Shown here one piece after another: positions 19,280 through 28,415 of a stretch of 64,000 nt of DNA. This stretch comes from Nocardioides hwasunensis (lineage in GTDB: Bacteria; Actinomycetota; Actinomycetes; Propionibacteriales; Nocardioidaceae): NCBI RefSeq assembly GCF_014779665.1, contig NZ_JACXYY010000002.1, forward strand, positions 496,001-560,000, read 5' to 3'. Position 1 is the stretch's first letter. Every line of letters begins with the position of its first letter. The notes beneath the pieces were generated by a model. It worked only from the letters and a program-made list of their open reading frames with translations, searched no databases and had not been told where the DNA came from. The position numbers were made by a program, and so were the translations under genes.

Positions 19280-19597
19280 GTGCTGGCTGTGCAAGACGTT
19301 CGACTGGACCCCTCCACCCGACAGGTGTGGCGGGGCGATCGCGAGATCCGCCTCTCGCGCAAGGAGTTCCAGCTCCTGCACGCGCTGATGGAGCGCCCCG
19401 GCGACATCGTCACGCGGAGCGAGCTGATGGCCGACGTGTGGCAGACGTCCTTCTACACCAACTCCAAGACCATCGACGTTCACCTGGGCTGGCTGCGCCG
19501 CAAGCTCGACGACGACCCGCGCAGGCCCACCCTCATCACCACCCATCGCGGTCGCGGCCTGCGCTTCGAGACCTCCGCGGACGCGGTCGCGCGCTGA
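19280..19597 (+). CDS. Orphan winged-helix (OmpR/PhoB effector) DNA-binding protein
   Basis: Only 105 residues long, it is a complete Trans_reg_C wing domain (REIRLSRKEFQLLHALMERP, then SELMADVWQTSFYTNSKTID and VHLGWLRRKLDDDP with the closing THRGRGLRFE) with no receiver domain. TACGTT at 19268-19273 lies 6 bp before the GTG, so the short form is the real one: there is no upstream in-frame receiver and the cyclase gene ends 82 bp before. It may be constitutive or controlled by abundance or a partner. It lies between the cyclase and purK. Confidence 0.85.
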   Translation: MLAVQDVRLDPSTRQVWRGDREIRLSRKEFQLLHALMERPGDIVTRSELMADVWQTSFYTNSKTIDVHLGWLRRKLDDDPRRPTLITTHRGRGLRFETSADAVAR

Positions 19598-19639
19598 GCC
19601 GGCCGGTCCTGCGTCGCGAGCCTTCTATAGGCTCGCGCC

Positions 19640-20809
19640 GTGTCCTCGACCGGTTCCCACCGTGCTCCCACGCTCGCCGTCATCGGGGGCGGTCAGCTGG
19701 CCCGGATGATGGCGCAGCCCGCCATCGCGCTCGGCCTCCCGCTGCGCCTGCTCGCCGAGGCCGAGGGCGTCTCCGCCGCCCAGGTCATCCCCGACCAGCT
19801 CGTCGGTGACTACACCGACCTCGACACGCTCAAGCGGGTCACCGGGGGCGCCACCGTCGTCACCTTCGACCACGAGCACGTGCCGACCGCGCACCTGCAC
19901 GCCCTCGCCGCGGACGGGATCGCGGTGCGCCCGGGCCCCGACGCCCTCGTGCACGCCCAGGACAAGGCCGTGATGCGACGCCGCCTCGCCGAGCTCGACG
20001 TGCCGTGCCCACGCAACGCGGTCGTCACCTCGACCGACGACGTCGAGGCGTTCGGCCTGCCCTGCGTCCTCAAGACCACCCGCGGCGGCTACGACGGCAA
20101 GGGCGTCTGGGTGGTCCGCGCGGTCGGAGAGGCGCAGGCCGCGTTCGACGCGGCCGCGGCTGCCGGCGTGGAGGTGCTGGCCGAAGAGCTCGTCGACTTC
20201 CGCCGCGAGCTGTCGGCGCTGGTCGCCCGGTCGCCCAGCGGCCAGGCGGCGTCGTACCCGGTCGTGGCGTCCACCCAGCTCGACGGGATCTGCCACGAGG
20301 TGGTCGCCCCCGCGCCGGACCTCTCGCCCGCCCTCGCCGGTCAGGCGCAGGAGATCGCCCTGCGGATCGCCGGTGCGCTCGACGTCACGGGCATCCTCGC
20401 CGTCGAGCTCTTCGAGACGACCGACGGCCGGATCCTGGTCAACGAGCTGGCCATGCGCCCCCACAACACCGGCCACTGGTCCCAGGACGGCGCCGTGACG
20501 TCCCAGTTCGAGAACCACCTCCGCGCCGTCATGGACCTCCCGCTGGGCTCACCGGCCCCCCGCGCGCGCTGGACCGTGATGGTCAACATCCTCGGTGGAC
20601 CCACCGACACCGGCCGGCTCTACGACGGTCTCCCGCACGCGATGGCCCGCGACCCGCAGCTGCGGGTGCACTTCTACGGCAAGGACCTGCGGCCCGGTCG
20701 CAAGGTCGGACACGTCAACGCCTACGGCGACGACCTCGAGGACTGCCTCGAGCGCGCCCGGCACGCCGCCGCGTGGTTCCGCGGCGACCTCGGCAACGAG
20801 AGCGAGTGA
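19640..20809 (+). CDS. purK: 5-(carboxyamino)imidazole ribonucleotide synthase
   Basis: A 389-residue ATP-grasp enzyme that makes N5-CAIR from AIR, ATP and bicarbonate in purine synthesis. Motifs: nucleotide-binding AVIGGGQLARMMAQPAIALG, the ATP-grasp loop LKTTRGGYDGKGVWVV, and the metal-site end ELFETTDGRILVNELAMRPH with HNTGHWSQDGAVTSQFENH. Length is normal. TAGGCT lies 6 bp before the GTG (19628-19633), a leaderless start. purE follows 3 bp after the stop, so the two consecutive steps are translated together. Confidence 0.95.
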   Translation: MSSTGSHRAPTLAVIGGGQLARMMAQPAIALGLPLRLLAEAEGVSAAQVIPDQLVGDYTDLDTLKRVTGGATVVTFDHEHVPTAHLHALAADGIAVRPGPDALVHAQDKAVMRRRLAELDVPCPRNAVVTSTDDVEAFGLPCVLKTTRGGYDGKGVWVVRAVGEAQAAFDAAAAAGVEVLAEELVDFRRELSALVARSPSGQAASYPVVASTQLDGICHEVVAPAPDLSPALAGQAQEIALRIAGALDVTGILAVELFETTDGRILVNELAMRPHNTGHWSQDGAVTSQFENHLRAVMDLPLGSPAPRARWTVMVNILGGPTDTGRLYDGLPHAMARDPQLRVHFYGKDLRPGRKVGHVNAYGDDLEDCLERARHAAAWFRGDLGNESE

Positions 20810-20812
20810 GTG

Positions 20813-21349
20813 ATGAGTGAGACGCAGCAGCAGGCCGTGAAGGTCGGCATCGTGATGGGGTCCGACTCCGACTGGCCGGTCATGCAGGCCGCGGGCGAGG
20901 TCCTCACCGAGCTCGGCGTGGCGTGGGAGGCCGGCGTGGTCTCGGCGCACCGGATGCCGACCGAGATGATCGCGTGGGGCCAGGAGGCGCACACCCGTGG
21001 TCTGTCGGTGGTCATCGCCGGCGCCGGTGGCGCGGCCCACCTGCCCGGGATGCTCGCCAGTGTCACGCCGCTGCCCGTCATCGGCGTTCCCGTCCCGCTG
21101 AAGTACCTCGACGGCATGGACTCGCTGCTCTCGATCGTGCAGATGCCCGGCGGCATCCCGGTCGCCACGGTCGCCATCGGCAACGCCAAGAACGCCGGCA
21201 TCCTCGCCGCGCGGATCCTCGGCACCAGCGACGCCGGGCTCCAGCAGCGCCTCGTCGACTACCAGGCCTCGCTCGCCGAGACCGCCCACGCCAAGGGCGA
21301 CGTCGTACGTCAGGCCGCGGCCGGCACCGGCCGCAAGGTCGGCTTCTAG
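20813..21349 (+). CDS. purE: N5-CAIR mutase, class I PurE
   Basis: A 178-residue octameric mutase converting N5-CAIR to CAIR, the step after PurK. The sequence has [25 protein letters not shown] with the catalytic His and [15 protein letters not shown], all class I features, plus [14 protein letters not shown]. The ATG at 20813 is preferred, although a GTG one codon earlier (20810) directly follows the purK stop and cannot be excluded. Its TAG shares the four bases CTAG with the convergent arfB stop. Confidence 0.95.
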   Translation: MSETQQQAVKVGIVMGSDSDWPVMQAAGEVLTELGVAWEAGVVSAHRMPTEMIAWGQEAHTRGLSVVIAGAGGAAHLPGMLASVTPLPVIGVPVPLKYLDGMDSLLSIVQMPGGIPVATVAIGNAKNAGILAARILGTSDAGLQQRLVDYQASLAETAHAKGDVVRQAAAGTGRKVGF

Positions 21350-21780
21350 TCCCGGTCCCGCACCCGTCCGCGCAGGGACTTCGTCGAGGCCCGCTCCTTC
21401 TTCGCCTTCAGCCGTCGCTCCTTGGCGCCACGCGACGGCTTCGTCGCTCGACGTGGCGGTGGCGGGGGCGCGAGGGCCGAGCGGAGCAGGTCGGCCAGTC
21501 GCTCGCGTGCGGCCACCCGGTTGCGGTGCTGCGAGCGGTGCTCGGACGCCGCGATGCTCACCGTGCCCGACGGCCAGCGACGCAGGGCTCGGGCCCGCTG
21601 GGTGTCGGTGAGCGCCGAGGAGGACGCGACGTCGTAGTCCAGCTCCACCCGCGAGTCGGTGGTGTTGACGGACTGACCACCGGGCCCCGGCGACTTCGTG
21701 AAGCGCTCCACGAGCTCGGCGGCAGGCACGACCAGGCCCTCGGGCAGGCCCGGGCCGGCGGGGACGTGAAGCTCGCGCAT
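21346..21780 (-). CDS. arfB: ArfB-like peptidyl-tRNA hydrolase (ribosome rescue)
   Basis: A 144-residue member of the class I release-factor family that lacks codon recognition. The catalytic loop [18 protein letters not shown] carries the invariant GGQ. The C-terminal tail is long and basic ([17 protein letters not shown]), the part which in ArfB enters the empty mRNA channel of a stalled ribosome. The ATG at 21780 is preceded directly by GGAGGT with almost no spacer, which is too tight for a normal ribosome site. Converges with purE, sharing CTAG. Confidence 0.92.
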   Translation of the reverse strand: MRELHVPAGPGLPEGLVVPAAELVERFTKSPGPGGQSVNTTDSRVELDYDVASSSALTDTQRARALRRWPSGTVSIAASEHRSQHRNRVAARERLADLLRSALAPPPPPRRATKPSRGAKERRLKAKKERASTKSLRGRVRDRD

Positions 21781-21847
21781 ACCTCCATTGTGGGAGGTCC
21801 GGCGGTCCGGCTTGACGACGAGGTCGTCACGCACCACCGTCGTCCCT

Positions 21848-23047
21848 GTGGGGGAGCAGAGGGTCGGCGTGGTCGGTGGGGGCATCCTCGGCGTCGCGAT
21901 CGCGCGTGAGGTCGTCCGTCGCCGACCCGGCACGCAGGTCGTCGTGCTCGAGAAGGAGGACCACCTCGCCGCGCACCAGACCGGGCACAACTCCGGCGTC
22001 GTGCACGCCGGCATCTACTACAAGCCCGGCAGCCTGAAGGCCGAGCTCTGCACCCGCGGTCGTGGACTGCTGCGGGACTTCTGCGCCGAGCACGCGATCG
22101 CCTACGACGCCTGCGGCAAGCTCGTCGTCGCCGTCGACCGTGACGAGATGGGACGCTTCGACGCCCTCGAGCGGACCGCCACGGACAACAAGGTCCCCGG
22201 GCTGCGCCGCCTGTCGCCGTCCGAGATCCGCGAGGTCGAGCCGCACGCCGTCGGCCTGGCCGCGCTCCACTCGCCGGAGACCGCGATCACCGACTACCCG
22301 GCGATCACCCGGGCGCTGGCCGGGGAGGTCGTCGCAGCGGGGGGTGAGGTGCGGCTGGGCGTGAGGGTCGTCGACATCCAGCGGCACGCGGGAGGGGTGA
22401 CGGTGCGTCTCGAGGGCGATCCGGCGCCGCTGCGCTTCGACCACGTCGTGGTCGCCGCCGGCCTCTACGCCGACCGGGTCTCCGCGCTCGTCGACGGCGA
22501 GCGGGCACCGGCGATCCTGCCGTTCCGCGGGGAGTACCTCGGTGTCAGCACGGCCAAGCAGGACATGGTGCGAGGCATGGTCTACCCCGTGCCCGACCCG
22601 CAGTACCCGTTCCTCGGCGTGCACTTCACCCGCCGTGTCGACGGCACCCTCGAGGTCGGACCGAACGCGGTGCTCGCCACCAAGCGCGAGGGCTACCGGC
22701 TCCGCGACGTCTCCGCCGGCGACCTCCGTGACGTGCTCGCGTGGCCCGGCTTCTGGCACCTCGCCCGCGCCCACTGGCGCACCGGCATCGACGAGGTGAT
22801 CGGCTCGGCGTCCCAGCGCGCCTTCATGCGGCGGGCCTCGGCCTACGTCCCGGACATCGGCGTCGCCGACGTGCGACGGGCGGGCAGCGGCGTACGTGCC
22901 CAGGCGGTCGATCGCGACGGCAGCCTGGTCGACGACTTCCGGATCACCAGCGCCGACGGCGTCACGTGCGTGCGCAACGCACCCTCGCCGGGCGCCACGT
23001 CGAGCCTGGCGATCGCGGCTCACGTGCTCGACCAGGCCTGGGGCTGA
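21848..23047 (+). CDS. lhgO: L-2-hydroxyglutarate oxidase/dehydrogenase family protein
   Basis: A 399-residue FAD enzyme of the DAO fold. The N-terminal VGVVGGGILGVAIAREVVRR binds FAD, followed by the family-typical HQTGHNSGVVHAGIYYKPGS; the C-terminal NAPSPGATSSLAIAAHVLD closes the FAD site. The enzyme oxidises L-2-hydroxyglutarate to 2-oxoglutarate, a repair or lysine-catabolic reaction, passing electrons to quinone or oxygen. The GTG at 21848 is picked because the FAD motif must sit near the N-terminus and the total length then matches the family; longer forms would run into the arfB promoter region. Confidence 0.9.
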   Translation: MGEQRVGVVGGGILGVAIAREVVRRRPGTQVVVLEKEDHLAAHQTGHNSGVVHAGIYYKPGSLKAELCTRGRGLLRDFCAEHAIAYDACGKLVVAVDRDEMGRFDALERTATDNKVPGLRRLSPSEIREVEPHAVGLAALHSPETAITDYPAITRALAGEVVAAGGEVRLGVRVVDIQRHAGGVTVRLEGDPAPLRFDHVVVAAGLYADRVSALVDGERAPAILPFRGEYLGVSTAKQDMVRGMVYPVPDPQYPFLGVHFTRRVDGTLEVGPNAVLATKREGYRLRDVSAGDLRDVLAWPGFWHLARAHWRTGIDEVIGSASQRAFMRRASAYVPDIGVADVRRAGSGVRAQAVDRDGSLVDDFRITSADGVTCVRNAPSPGATSSLAIAAHVLDQAWG

Positions 23048-23072
23048 GCCGGCGAGCCCGTAGGTTGGCGCC

Positions 23073-24068
23073 ATGACGACGCGCTGGGGAATCGCCGCCA
23101 CGGGCCAGATGGCCGAGGTCTTCGCCACCGACCTGGCCCTCGTGCCGGACGCCGAGCTCGCCTTCGTCGGCAGCCGTTCCGTCGAGTCGGCCTCCGACTT
23201 CGCCGACCGCTTCGGCGCGCCGGGGGCGGGGACCTATCGCGAGCTCGTCGAGGCCGGACGGGCGGGCGACCTCGACGTCCTCTACGTCGCGACGCCTCAC
23301 CCGCACCACCGCGACCTCGCGCTGGCCGCCATCGAGGCAGGCATCCCGCTGCTCGTCGAGAAGGCCTTCACCGCCACGCTCGGGGGCGCGCAGGAGATCG
23401 TCGATGCCGCGCGCGCGGCGGGGGTCTTCTGCATGGAGGCCATGTGGACGCGGTTCCAGCCCGCGATCGTCCAGGCCCGGGAGCTCGTCGCCGCCGGCGA
23501 GATCGGCGAGCTGCTGCTGGTGCAGGCCGACTTCGGCGCGTGGCGGGCCTACGACCCCGACAGCCGGCTCTTCGACCTCGCCCTCGGTGGCGGGTCGGTC
23601 CTGGACCTCGGCGTCTACCCGATCTCCCTCGCGCAGCACCTGCTCGGGCGCCCCGACCGGGTGACCGTCACCGGCACCACCTATCCCAACGGCGCCGACG
23701 CCTCGGCGGCCATCCAGCTGTCCTACGCCGACGGTCGCGCGGCGGCGCTCACGTGCTCGCTCGCGAACGCGACGCCGGTCCGGGCGATCATCTCGGGCAC
23801 GGGCGGCTCGATCGAGCTCGAGCCACCGTTCCACCACCCCAGCCGCATCGTCGTACGCCGCAACGGCCACGAGCCGCAGGCCGTCGAGCGCCCACCCACC
23901 GGACGCGGCTACGTCCACCAGGTCGAGGAGGTGCACGCGTGCCTCGCGGCCGGGCTGACGGAGAGCCCGGTGATGCCGCTGGACGACACGCTCGACGTGC
24001 AGTGGGTGCTGGGGGAGTGTCTCGACCAGCTCGGGGTGTCGGTCTCGGAAGGCTCCGTGGAGCTCTAG
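23073..24068 (+). CDS. Gfo/Idh/MocA family NAD(P)-dependent oxidoreductase
   Basis: A 331-residue two-domain dehydrogenase. The N-terminal Rossmann half contains GIAATGQMAEVFATDLALVP, DVLYVATPHPHHRDLALAAI and the family Lys in PLLVEKAFT; the C-terminal half has MEAMWTRFQP and GGGSVLDLGVYPISLAQHLL, features of the dihydrodiol-dehydrogenase branch. The first glycine motif reads GIAATGQM instead of GxGxxA/G, typical of this branch. The substrate is probably a sugar or cyclic diol. TAGGTT (23061-23066) lies 6 bp before the ATG. It converges with the next gene through a shared CTAG. Confidence 0.9.
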   Translation: MTTRWGIAATGQMAEVFATDLALVPDAELAFVGSRSVESASDFADRFGAPGAGTYRELVEAGRAGDLDVLYVATPHPHHRDLALAAIEAGIPLLVEKAFTATLGGAQEIVDAARAAGVFCMEAMWTRFQPAIVQARELVAAGEIGELLLVQADFGAWRAYDPDSRLFDLALGGGSVLDLGVYPISLAQHLLGRPDRVTVTGTTYPNGADASAAIQLSYADGRAAALTCSLANATPVRAIISGTGGSIELEPPFHHPSRIVVRRNGHEPQAVERPPTGRGYVHQVEEVHACLAAGLTESPVMPLDDTLDVQWVLGECLDQLGVSVSEGSVEL

Positions 24069-24478
24069 CGACCCCGCTTGCGCCACTCGATGGCGGGGCA
24101 GGTGTCCATCACCATCGGCACGCCGGCCGCGACGGTGCGCTCGAAGGCGTCGGCGTCGATGACGCCGAGCTGGAACCAGACGCCCTTCGCGCCGACGGCC
24201 ACGGCCTGGTCGGCGAACTCGCCCGCCGCCTCGGACCGGCGGAACACGTCGACGACGTCGATCGGGAACGGCACGTCGGCGAGGCTGGCGTAGCCCTGCT
24301 CCCCGAGCACCTCGGTGGCGTCGGGGTGGATGGGCACGATCCGCTTCCCACGCTGCTGGAGCAGGGAGGCGATGGAGTACGCCGTGCGCCCCGGATTGCC
24401 GGACAGGCCCACCACGGCCCAGGTCTCGAGGTCGTCGAGCATCAGGTCGACGGCGTCGGGGTCCTGCCAGTTCGTCAT
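24065..24478 (-). CDS. CoA-binding domain protein (YccU family)
   Basis: A 137-residue single-domain Rossmann protein. TWAVVGLSGNPGRTAYSIAS is the nucleotide (CoA) binding turn, followed by PIHPDATEVLGEQGYASLAD and VWFQLGVIDADAF, and a late Cys (MDTCPAIEW) conserved in the family. These stand-alone CoA_binding proteins have no settled role; redox-linked CoA modification of the cysteine has been suggested for relatives. TACCGT lies 6 bp before the ATG (24485-24490, other strand). Confidence 0.9.
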   Translation of the reverse strand: MTNWQDPDAVDLMLDDLETWAVVGLSGNPGRTAYSIASLLQQRGKRIVPIHPDATEVLGEQGYASLADVPFPIDVVDVFRRSEAAGEFADQAVAVGAKGVWFQLGVIDADAFERTVAAGVPMVMDTCPAIEWRKRGR

Positions 24479-24581
24479 GCCGCCACGGTAGTCCGCCCGC
24501 TCGCCTACGCGGGTGCTGTTCGGGGAGGGACGCGTGTGGTGGGATGACGCCCGTCACAACCCATCACTGAGGGGAACTCCC

Positions 24582-25502
24582 ATGTCTCACACTGCAGTCC
24601 GGCGCCTAGGCGCCCTCGCCGCCACCGGTGCCCTCGGCGTCGCCGCCCTCGTCGGCCTCGCGACCCCCGCCCAGGCAGCGACCGCGGCGGCGACCTACAC
24701 CTGCACCTTCCCGTCCCTCGGCGCGAAGGACATCCCGGTGAACATCACCGCCACGCTTCCCCCCACGGCTGCTGCCGGTCTGGACGCCCCTGCCATCCCG
24801 GTCCTGCTCAGCGTGACGCTGCCCGGAGACGTGGTCGACGCCGCCAAGGGCCTCTTCGGCGCCACGACCATCGGCGGCTTCTCCAACGACATGGTCGCCT
24901 CGCTGAACGACACGGCCTCGACCGACGCCTCGGACCTCGCGCTGCAGAACGCGAAGTTCCCGCAGACGGCCGTCCCGGCCACGCCCAGCACCGCGCTGAC
25001 GCTGAACACGCCGAACCCGCTCGCCGACCCCGCCGCGGTCCCGGCCTCGACCGTCCCGGTGAGCCTGCCGGGTGCGGGCACCTACGACATCGCGGTGCCC
25101 TCGGCATTCACGTTCACCGCGACCAAGCAGGGTGAGGCAGTCATGCTCGCCGACGTGCCGTGCGCCCTCAAGGCCGGATCGCCGTCGAGCCTCGGCCAGG
25201 TCACCCTGACGACCAACACGTCGAAGACCACCGCCAAGGCGGCCAAGAAGGTCACCAAGCTCGGCAAGAAGACCGTCCTCAAGGTCGTCGTCGCGGCGGA
25301 CAACGAGGTGCCGAGCGGCAAGGTCACGGTCATGAAGGGCAAGAAGGTGCTCGGCAAGGGCACCCTCAACTCCAAGGGCAAGGCCAAGATCACGCTGAAG
25401 AAGGCCCTCCCGGCCGGCAAGACCGCGGTCAAGATCTCCTACGCCGGAGACGACTTCACCAAGGCTTCGAAGTCCAAGAAGGTCGTGATCCGGGTCCGCT
25501 GA
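24582..25502 (+). CDS. Secreted protein with C-terminal Ig-like repeat domain
   Basis: A 306-residue exported protein. It begins with a signal peptide (RRLGALAATGALGVAALVGL, cleaved after AQA near residue 34). Residues ~38-190 start with YTCTFPSLGAKDIPVNI and hold two cysteines, resembling the DUF6801-type secreted domain. Residues ~215-306 are a lysine-rich bacterial Ig-like fold with KVTVMKGKKVLGKGTLNSKG and a closing ISYAGDDFTKASKSKK. The very basic end could bind wall polymers. The ATG has GAGGGG about 7 nt upstream, and an imperfect dyad with core TGACG-cc-CGTCA (24545-24556) lies in the promoter region. Function unknown. Confidence 0.85.
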   Translation: MSHTAVRRLGALAATGALGVAALVGLATPAQAATAAATYTCTFPSLGAKDIPVNITATLPPTAAAGLDAPAIPVLLSVTLPGDVVDAAKGLFGATTIGGFSNDMVASLNDTASTDASDLALQNAKFPQTAVPATPSTALTLNTPNPLADPAAVPASTVPVSLPGAGTYDIAVPSAFTFTATKQGEAVMLADVPCALKAGSPSSLGQVTLTTNTSKTTAKAAKKVTKLGKKTVLKVVVAADNEVPSGKVTVMKGKKVLGKGTLNSKGKAKITLKKALPAGKTAVKISYAGDDFTKASKSKKVVIRVR

Positions 25503-25522
25503 CCTCGCGCGTCCGACGACCG

Positions 25523-25557
25523 CACGCCCGGTCGGTGCCTGGCACCGACCGGGCGTG
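25523..25557. terminator. Strong bidirectional stem-loop terminator
   Basis: CACGCCCGGTCGGTGCC (25523-25539), one T, then the exact reverse complement to 25557: a 17-bp perfect stem (about 15 bp after allowing a loop). It sits exactly between the convergent secreted-protein and TetR genes. No U-tract follows on either strand, as is common in high-GC actinobacteria. Confidence 0.85.
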
Positions 25558-26226
25558 TCACGTCTCAGGACGTGCGACGACCTCGCGCAGAGCGGGCAAC
25601 AGGCTCTCGACGGGCTGGTCGCTGCGCAGGACGACGACGGCGGTCCCGCCGACGCTCGGTGCGGGGTCGGCGAAGATCCGCAGCACCTCGTCCATCGACG
25701 TGGCGAACTCCGCCTCCGCCTCGCCCGCCGTGATGGTCTCGCGCAGCCAGCGACGCAGGACGTGGTTGTGTGCGGTCACCACCGCGTTGGCGAGGAGCTC
25801 GGCGCGCAGGTCGGCGCGGGCGGTGCCGCCCGTCCAGCCGTGGAGGAACGTCCGGAACACCTGCTGGTACTGCAGGAGGCTGGCCACCTCGCGGCTGCGC
25901 AGGGCGGGCACGCTGCGCGTCAGCCGGTACCGCTGCTGCGCCCGGGTGCCCTCGGCGAGGTAGTGCGCCAGGACCACGTGCGCAGCCTCGGTCACCGCGA
26001 CCTCGACCGTCGCCGCCGTCGCGGTGGCCAGCCTCGCGGAGACCGCGCCGAGCATGGCGTCGTGGTCGGGGAAGATCACGTCCTCCTTGGACCGGAACGC
26101 CCGGAAGAACGTCGTACGGCCCACCTCGGCGCGGGCGGCGACGTCGTCGACGGTCGTCTCGTCGAAGCCACGCTCCTCGAAGAGCGCGAAGGCGGCGTCG
26201 ATGAGGCGGTCGCGGGTGCTGGGCAT
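25558..26226 (-). CDS. TetR family regulator (likely controls fadB2-fadE25)
   Basis: A 222-residue repressor with a clear N-terminal helix-turn-helix (DETTVDDVAARAEVGRTTFF, then RAFRSKEDVIF). The C-terminal half is helical, with the ligand pocket expected of the family. It is divergent from fadB2, and the 51-bp gap between the two starts holds a 28-bp dyad over the fadB2 -10 box. Fatty acyl-CoA or a 3-hydroxyacyl-CoA would be a sensible inducer, but that is inference. It ends right at the strong terminator. Confidence 0.9.
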   Translation of the reverse strand: MPSTRDRLIDAAFALFEERGFDETTVDDVAARAEVGRTTFFRAFRSKEDVIFPDHDAMLGAVSARLATATAATVEVAVTEAAHVVLAHYLAEGTRAQQRYRLTRSVPALRSREVASLLQYQQVFRTFLHGWTGGTARADLRAELLANAVVTAHNHVLRRWLRETITAGEAEAEFATSMDEVLRIFADPAPSVGGTAVVVLRSDQPVESLLPALREVVARPET

Positions 26227-26246
26227 GGCTGCATCCTGTCGGTGGG

Positions 26247-26274
26247 ACTGAGTACCGTGTCAAGTACACTCAGT
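26247..26274. promoter_or_regulatory. Operator between TetR and fadB2
   Basis: ACTGAGT (26247-26253) and ACTCAGT (26268-26274) are perfect inverted repeats with a 14-bp centre. The right arm overlaps the TACACT -10 box of fadB2 (26265-26270, 7 bp before its ATG), so a bound repressor would block that promoter directly. Confidence 0.6.
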
Positions 26275-26277
26275 CTC

Positions 26278-27132
26278 ATGAGTGCAGAGATCCAGCTGGT
26301 GGGCGTCGTCGGGTGCGGGCTGATGGGGGCCGGGATCGCCGAGGTGTCGGCCCGCGCCGGGCACGACGTGGTGGTGGTCGAGTCCTCCGACGCCGCCGCT
26401 GCTGCGGGCCGGTCGAGGCTGGAGCAGTCCCTCGCCCGGGCCGAGGCCAAGGGCAAGATCGACTCGGCAGCCACCGTGCTGGAGCGGATCCGGGTGGTCA
26501 CCGACCTCGAGGGCCTCGCCGAGCGCGACCTCGTCATCGAGGCCATCGTCGAGGACGAGTCCGCCAAGACCGAGCTGTTCGCCCGCCTGGACGCGATCGT
26601 GACCTCGCCCGAGGCGATCTTGGCGTCCAACACCTCGTCGATCCCGATCATGAAGCTCGGCGTGGTCACCGCGCGTCCGACCCAGGTCATCGGTGTCCAC
26701 TTCTTCAACCCCGTGCCGGTGCTGCCGCTGGTGGAGCTCGTGCCCAGCCTGCTGACCTCGTCGGAGACCACGGCGCGAGCCCGCGCCTTCGTCGAGACCT
26801 CGCTCGGCAAGCAGGCGATCGACAGCCAGGACCGGGCGGGGTTCGTGGTCAACGCGCTCCTCGTCCCGTTCGTGCTCTCGGCGATCCGGATGCTCGAGTC
26901 GGGCTTCGCGACGGCCGAGGACATCGACCGTGGCCTGGTGCTCGGGGCGGCGCACCCGCAGGGCCCGCTCGCGCTCGCCGACCTCATCGGCCTCGACACG
27001 ACGAAGGCGGTCGCGGAGTCCCTCTACGAGGAGTTCAAGGAGCCGCTGTACGCCGCCCCGCCCCTGCTCAACCGGATGGTCGACGCGGGCCTGCTCGGCC
27101 GCAAGACCGGTCGCGGCTTCTACACCTACTGA
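26278..27132 (+). CDS. fadB2: 3-hydroxybutyryl-CoA dehydrogenase
   Basis: A 284-residue NAD(P)-dependent dehydrogenase interconverting 3-hydroxyacyl-CoA and 3-oxoacyl-CoA. It shows [20 protein letters not shown] (nucleotide binding), [31 protein letters not shown] and the catalytic His in [16 protein letters not shown]; the C-domain ends in [14 protein letters not shown]. The pattern is very close to what I recall of mycobacterial FadB2. TACACT lies 7 bp before the ATG. fadE25 follows 16 bp after the stop, so two beta-oxidation-type reactions share one message, under the divergent TetR. Confidence 0.93.
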   Translation: MSAEIQLVGVVGCGLMGAGIAEVSARAGHDVVVVESSDAAAAAGRSRLEQSLARAEAKGKIDSAATVLERIRVVTDLEGLAERDLVIEAIVEDESAKTELFARLDAIVTSPEAILASNTSSIPIMKLGVVTARPTQVIGVHFFNPVPVLPLVELVPSLLTSSETTARARAFVETSLGKQAIDSQDRAGFVVNALLVPFVLSAIRMLESGFATAEDIDRGLVLGAAHPQGPLALADLIGLDTTKAVAESLYEEFKEPLYAAPPLLNRMVDAGLLGRKTGRGFYTY

Positions 27133-27148
27133 TCACAGGACACGTGCC

Positions 27149-28321
27149 ATGAACGACTTCCCGATGTACGCCCTCTCCGAGGAGCACCAGGCGATCCGCG
27201 AGGCGGTGCGCGCGCTCGCCGACGCCAAGATCGCGCCGTACGCCGCCGCCGTGGACGAGGAGGCGCGCTACCCGCACGAGGCGGCCGAGGCGCTGCTGGC
27301 CTCCGACTTCCACGCGCCGCACGTGCCCGAGGCCTACGGCGGCGCCGGTGCCGACGCGCTCGCGACCGTGCTGGTGATCGAGGAGGTCGCCCGCGCCTGC
27401 GTGTCGTCGTCCCTCATCCCCGCGGTCAACAAGCTCGGCTCGCTCCCGGTGCAGATCGCCGGCTCGGAGGAGCTCAAGCAGACGTACCTCGGAGCCCTCG
27501 CCCGTGGGGAGGGCGGCTTCTCCTACTGCCTCTCCGAGCCCGACGCCGGGTCGGACGCCGGCGGCATGAAGACCCGCGCCGTCCGCGACGGCGACCACTG
27601 GGTGCTCGACGGCGTGAAGCGCTGGATCACCAATGCCGGCGAGTCGGAGTTCTACACCGTCATGGCCGTCACGGACACCGAGAAGAAGACCAAGGGCGGC
27701 GTCTCCGCCTTCGTCGTCGAGAAGTCCGACGAGGGCGTGTCCTTCGGTGCGCCGGAGAAGAAGCTCGGCATCAAGGGGAGCCCGACCCGCGAGGTCTACC
27801 TGGACCAGGTGCGCATCCCGGCGGACCGGATGATCGGGGAGGAGGGCACCGGCTTCACCACGGCCATGAAGACCCTCGACCACACCCGCGTCACGATCGC
27901 CGCCCAGGCCGTCGGCGTCGCCCAGGGCGCCCTCGACTACGCGCTGGACTACGCGAAGGAGCGCCAGCAGTTCGGCCGGTCGATCGCCGACTTCCAGGGC
28001 CTGCAGTTCCTCCTCGCCGACATGGGCATGAAGGTCGAGGCCGCACGCCAGATGACGTACGCCGCCGCCGGCCGCTCCGAGCGCGGCGACGACGACCTCA
28101 CCTTCTTCGGTGCGGCTGCGAAGTGCTTCGCCTCCGACGTCGCGATGGAGGTCACCGTCAACGCCGTGCAGGTGCTCGGCGGCTACGGCTACACCCGCGA
28201 CTACCCGGTCGAGCGGATGATGCGCGACGCGAAGATCACGCAGATCTACGAGGGCACCAACCAGGTCCAGCGGATCGTGATGGCACGGCAGCTGCTCGCC
28301 GGGGTGCAGTCCGAGCTCTGA
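27149..28321 (+). CDS. fadE25: Acyl-CoA dehydrogenase, FadE25-like
   Basis: A 390-residue flavoenzyme. Stretches such as [20 protein letters not shown] and [13 protein letters not shown] match mycobacterial FadE25 closely, as does the length. FAD/substrate motifs [25 protein letters not shown] and the C-terminal [20 protein letters not shown] with [10 protein letters not shown] are intact; the Glu in YEGT is the catalytic base position. AGGA lies about 10 nt before the ATG, as expected for an internal operon gene. In mycobacteria fadE25 lies next to purE; here it is 6 kb away but in the same region, supporting the synteny. Confidence 0.92.
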   Translation: MNDFPMYALSEEHQAIREAVRALADAKIAPYAAAVDEEARYPHEAAEALLASDFHAPHVPEAYGGAGADALATVLVIEEVARACVSSSLIPAVNKLGSLPVQIAGSEELKQTYLGALARGEGGFSYCLSEPDAGSDAGGMKTRAVRDGDHWVLDGVKRWITNAGESEFYTVMAVTDTEKKTKGGVSAFVVEKSDEGVSFGAPEKKLGIKGSPTREVYLDQVRIPADRMIGEEGTGFTTAMKTLDHTRVTIAAQAVGVAQGALDYALDYAKERQQFGRSIADFQGLQFLLADMGMKVEAARQMTYAAAGRSERGDDDLTFFGAAAKCFASDVAMEVTVNAVQVLGGYGYTRDYPVERMMRDAKITQIYEGTNQVQRIVMARQLLAGVQSEL

Positions 28322-28415
28322 GCACGAGGCGCGCACGTGAGACCTGCGCCTCATGCCTGCGGGGTCGCACGCGCCCGGTGGTCGCGCGCGGACCTGCGCT
28401 GTCTACGGTCGTGTC

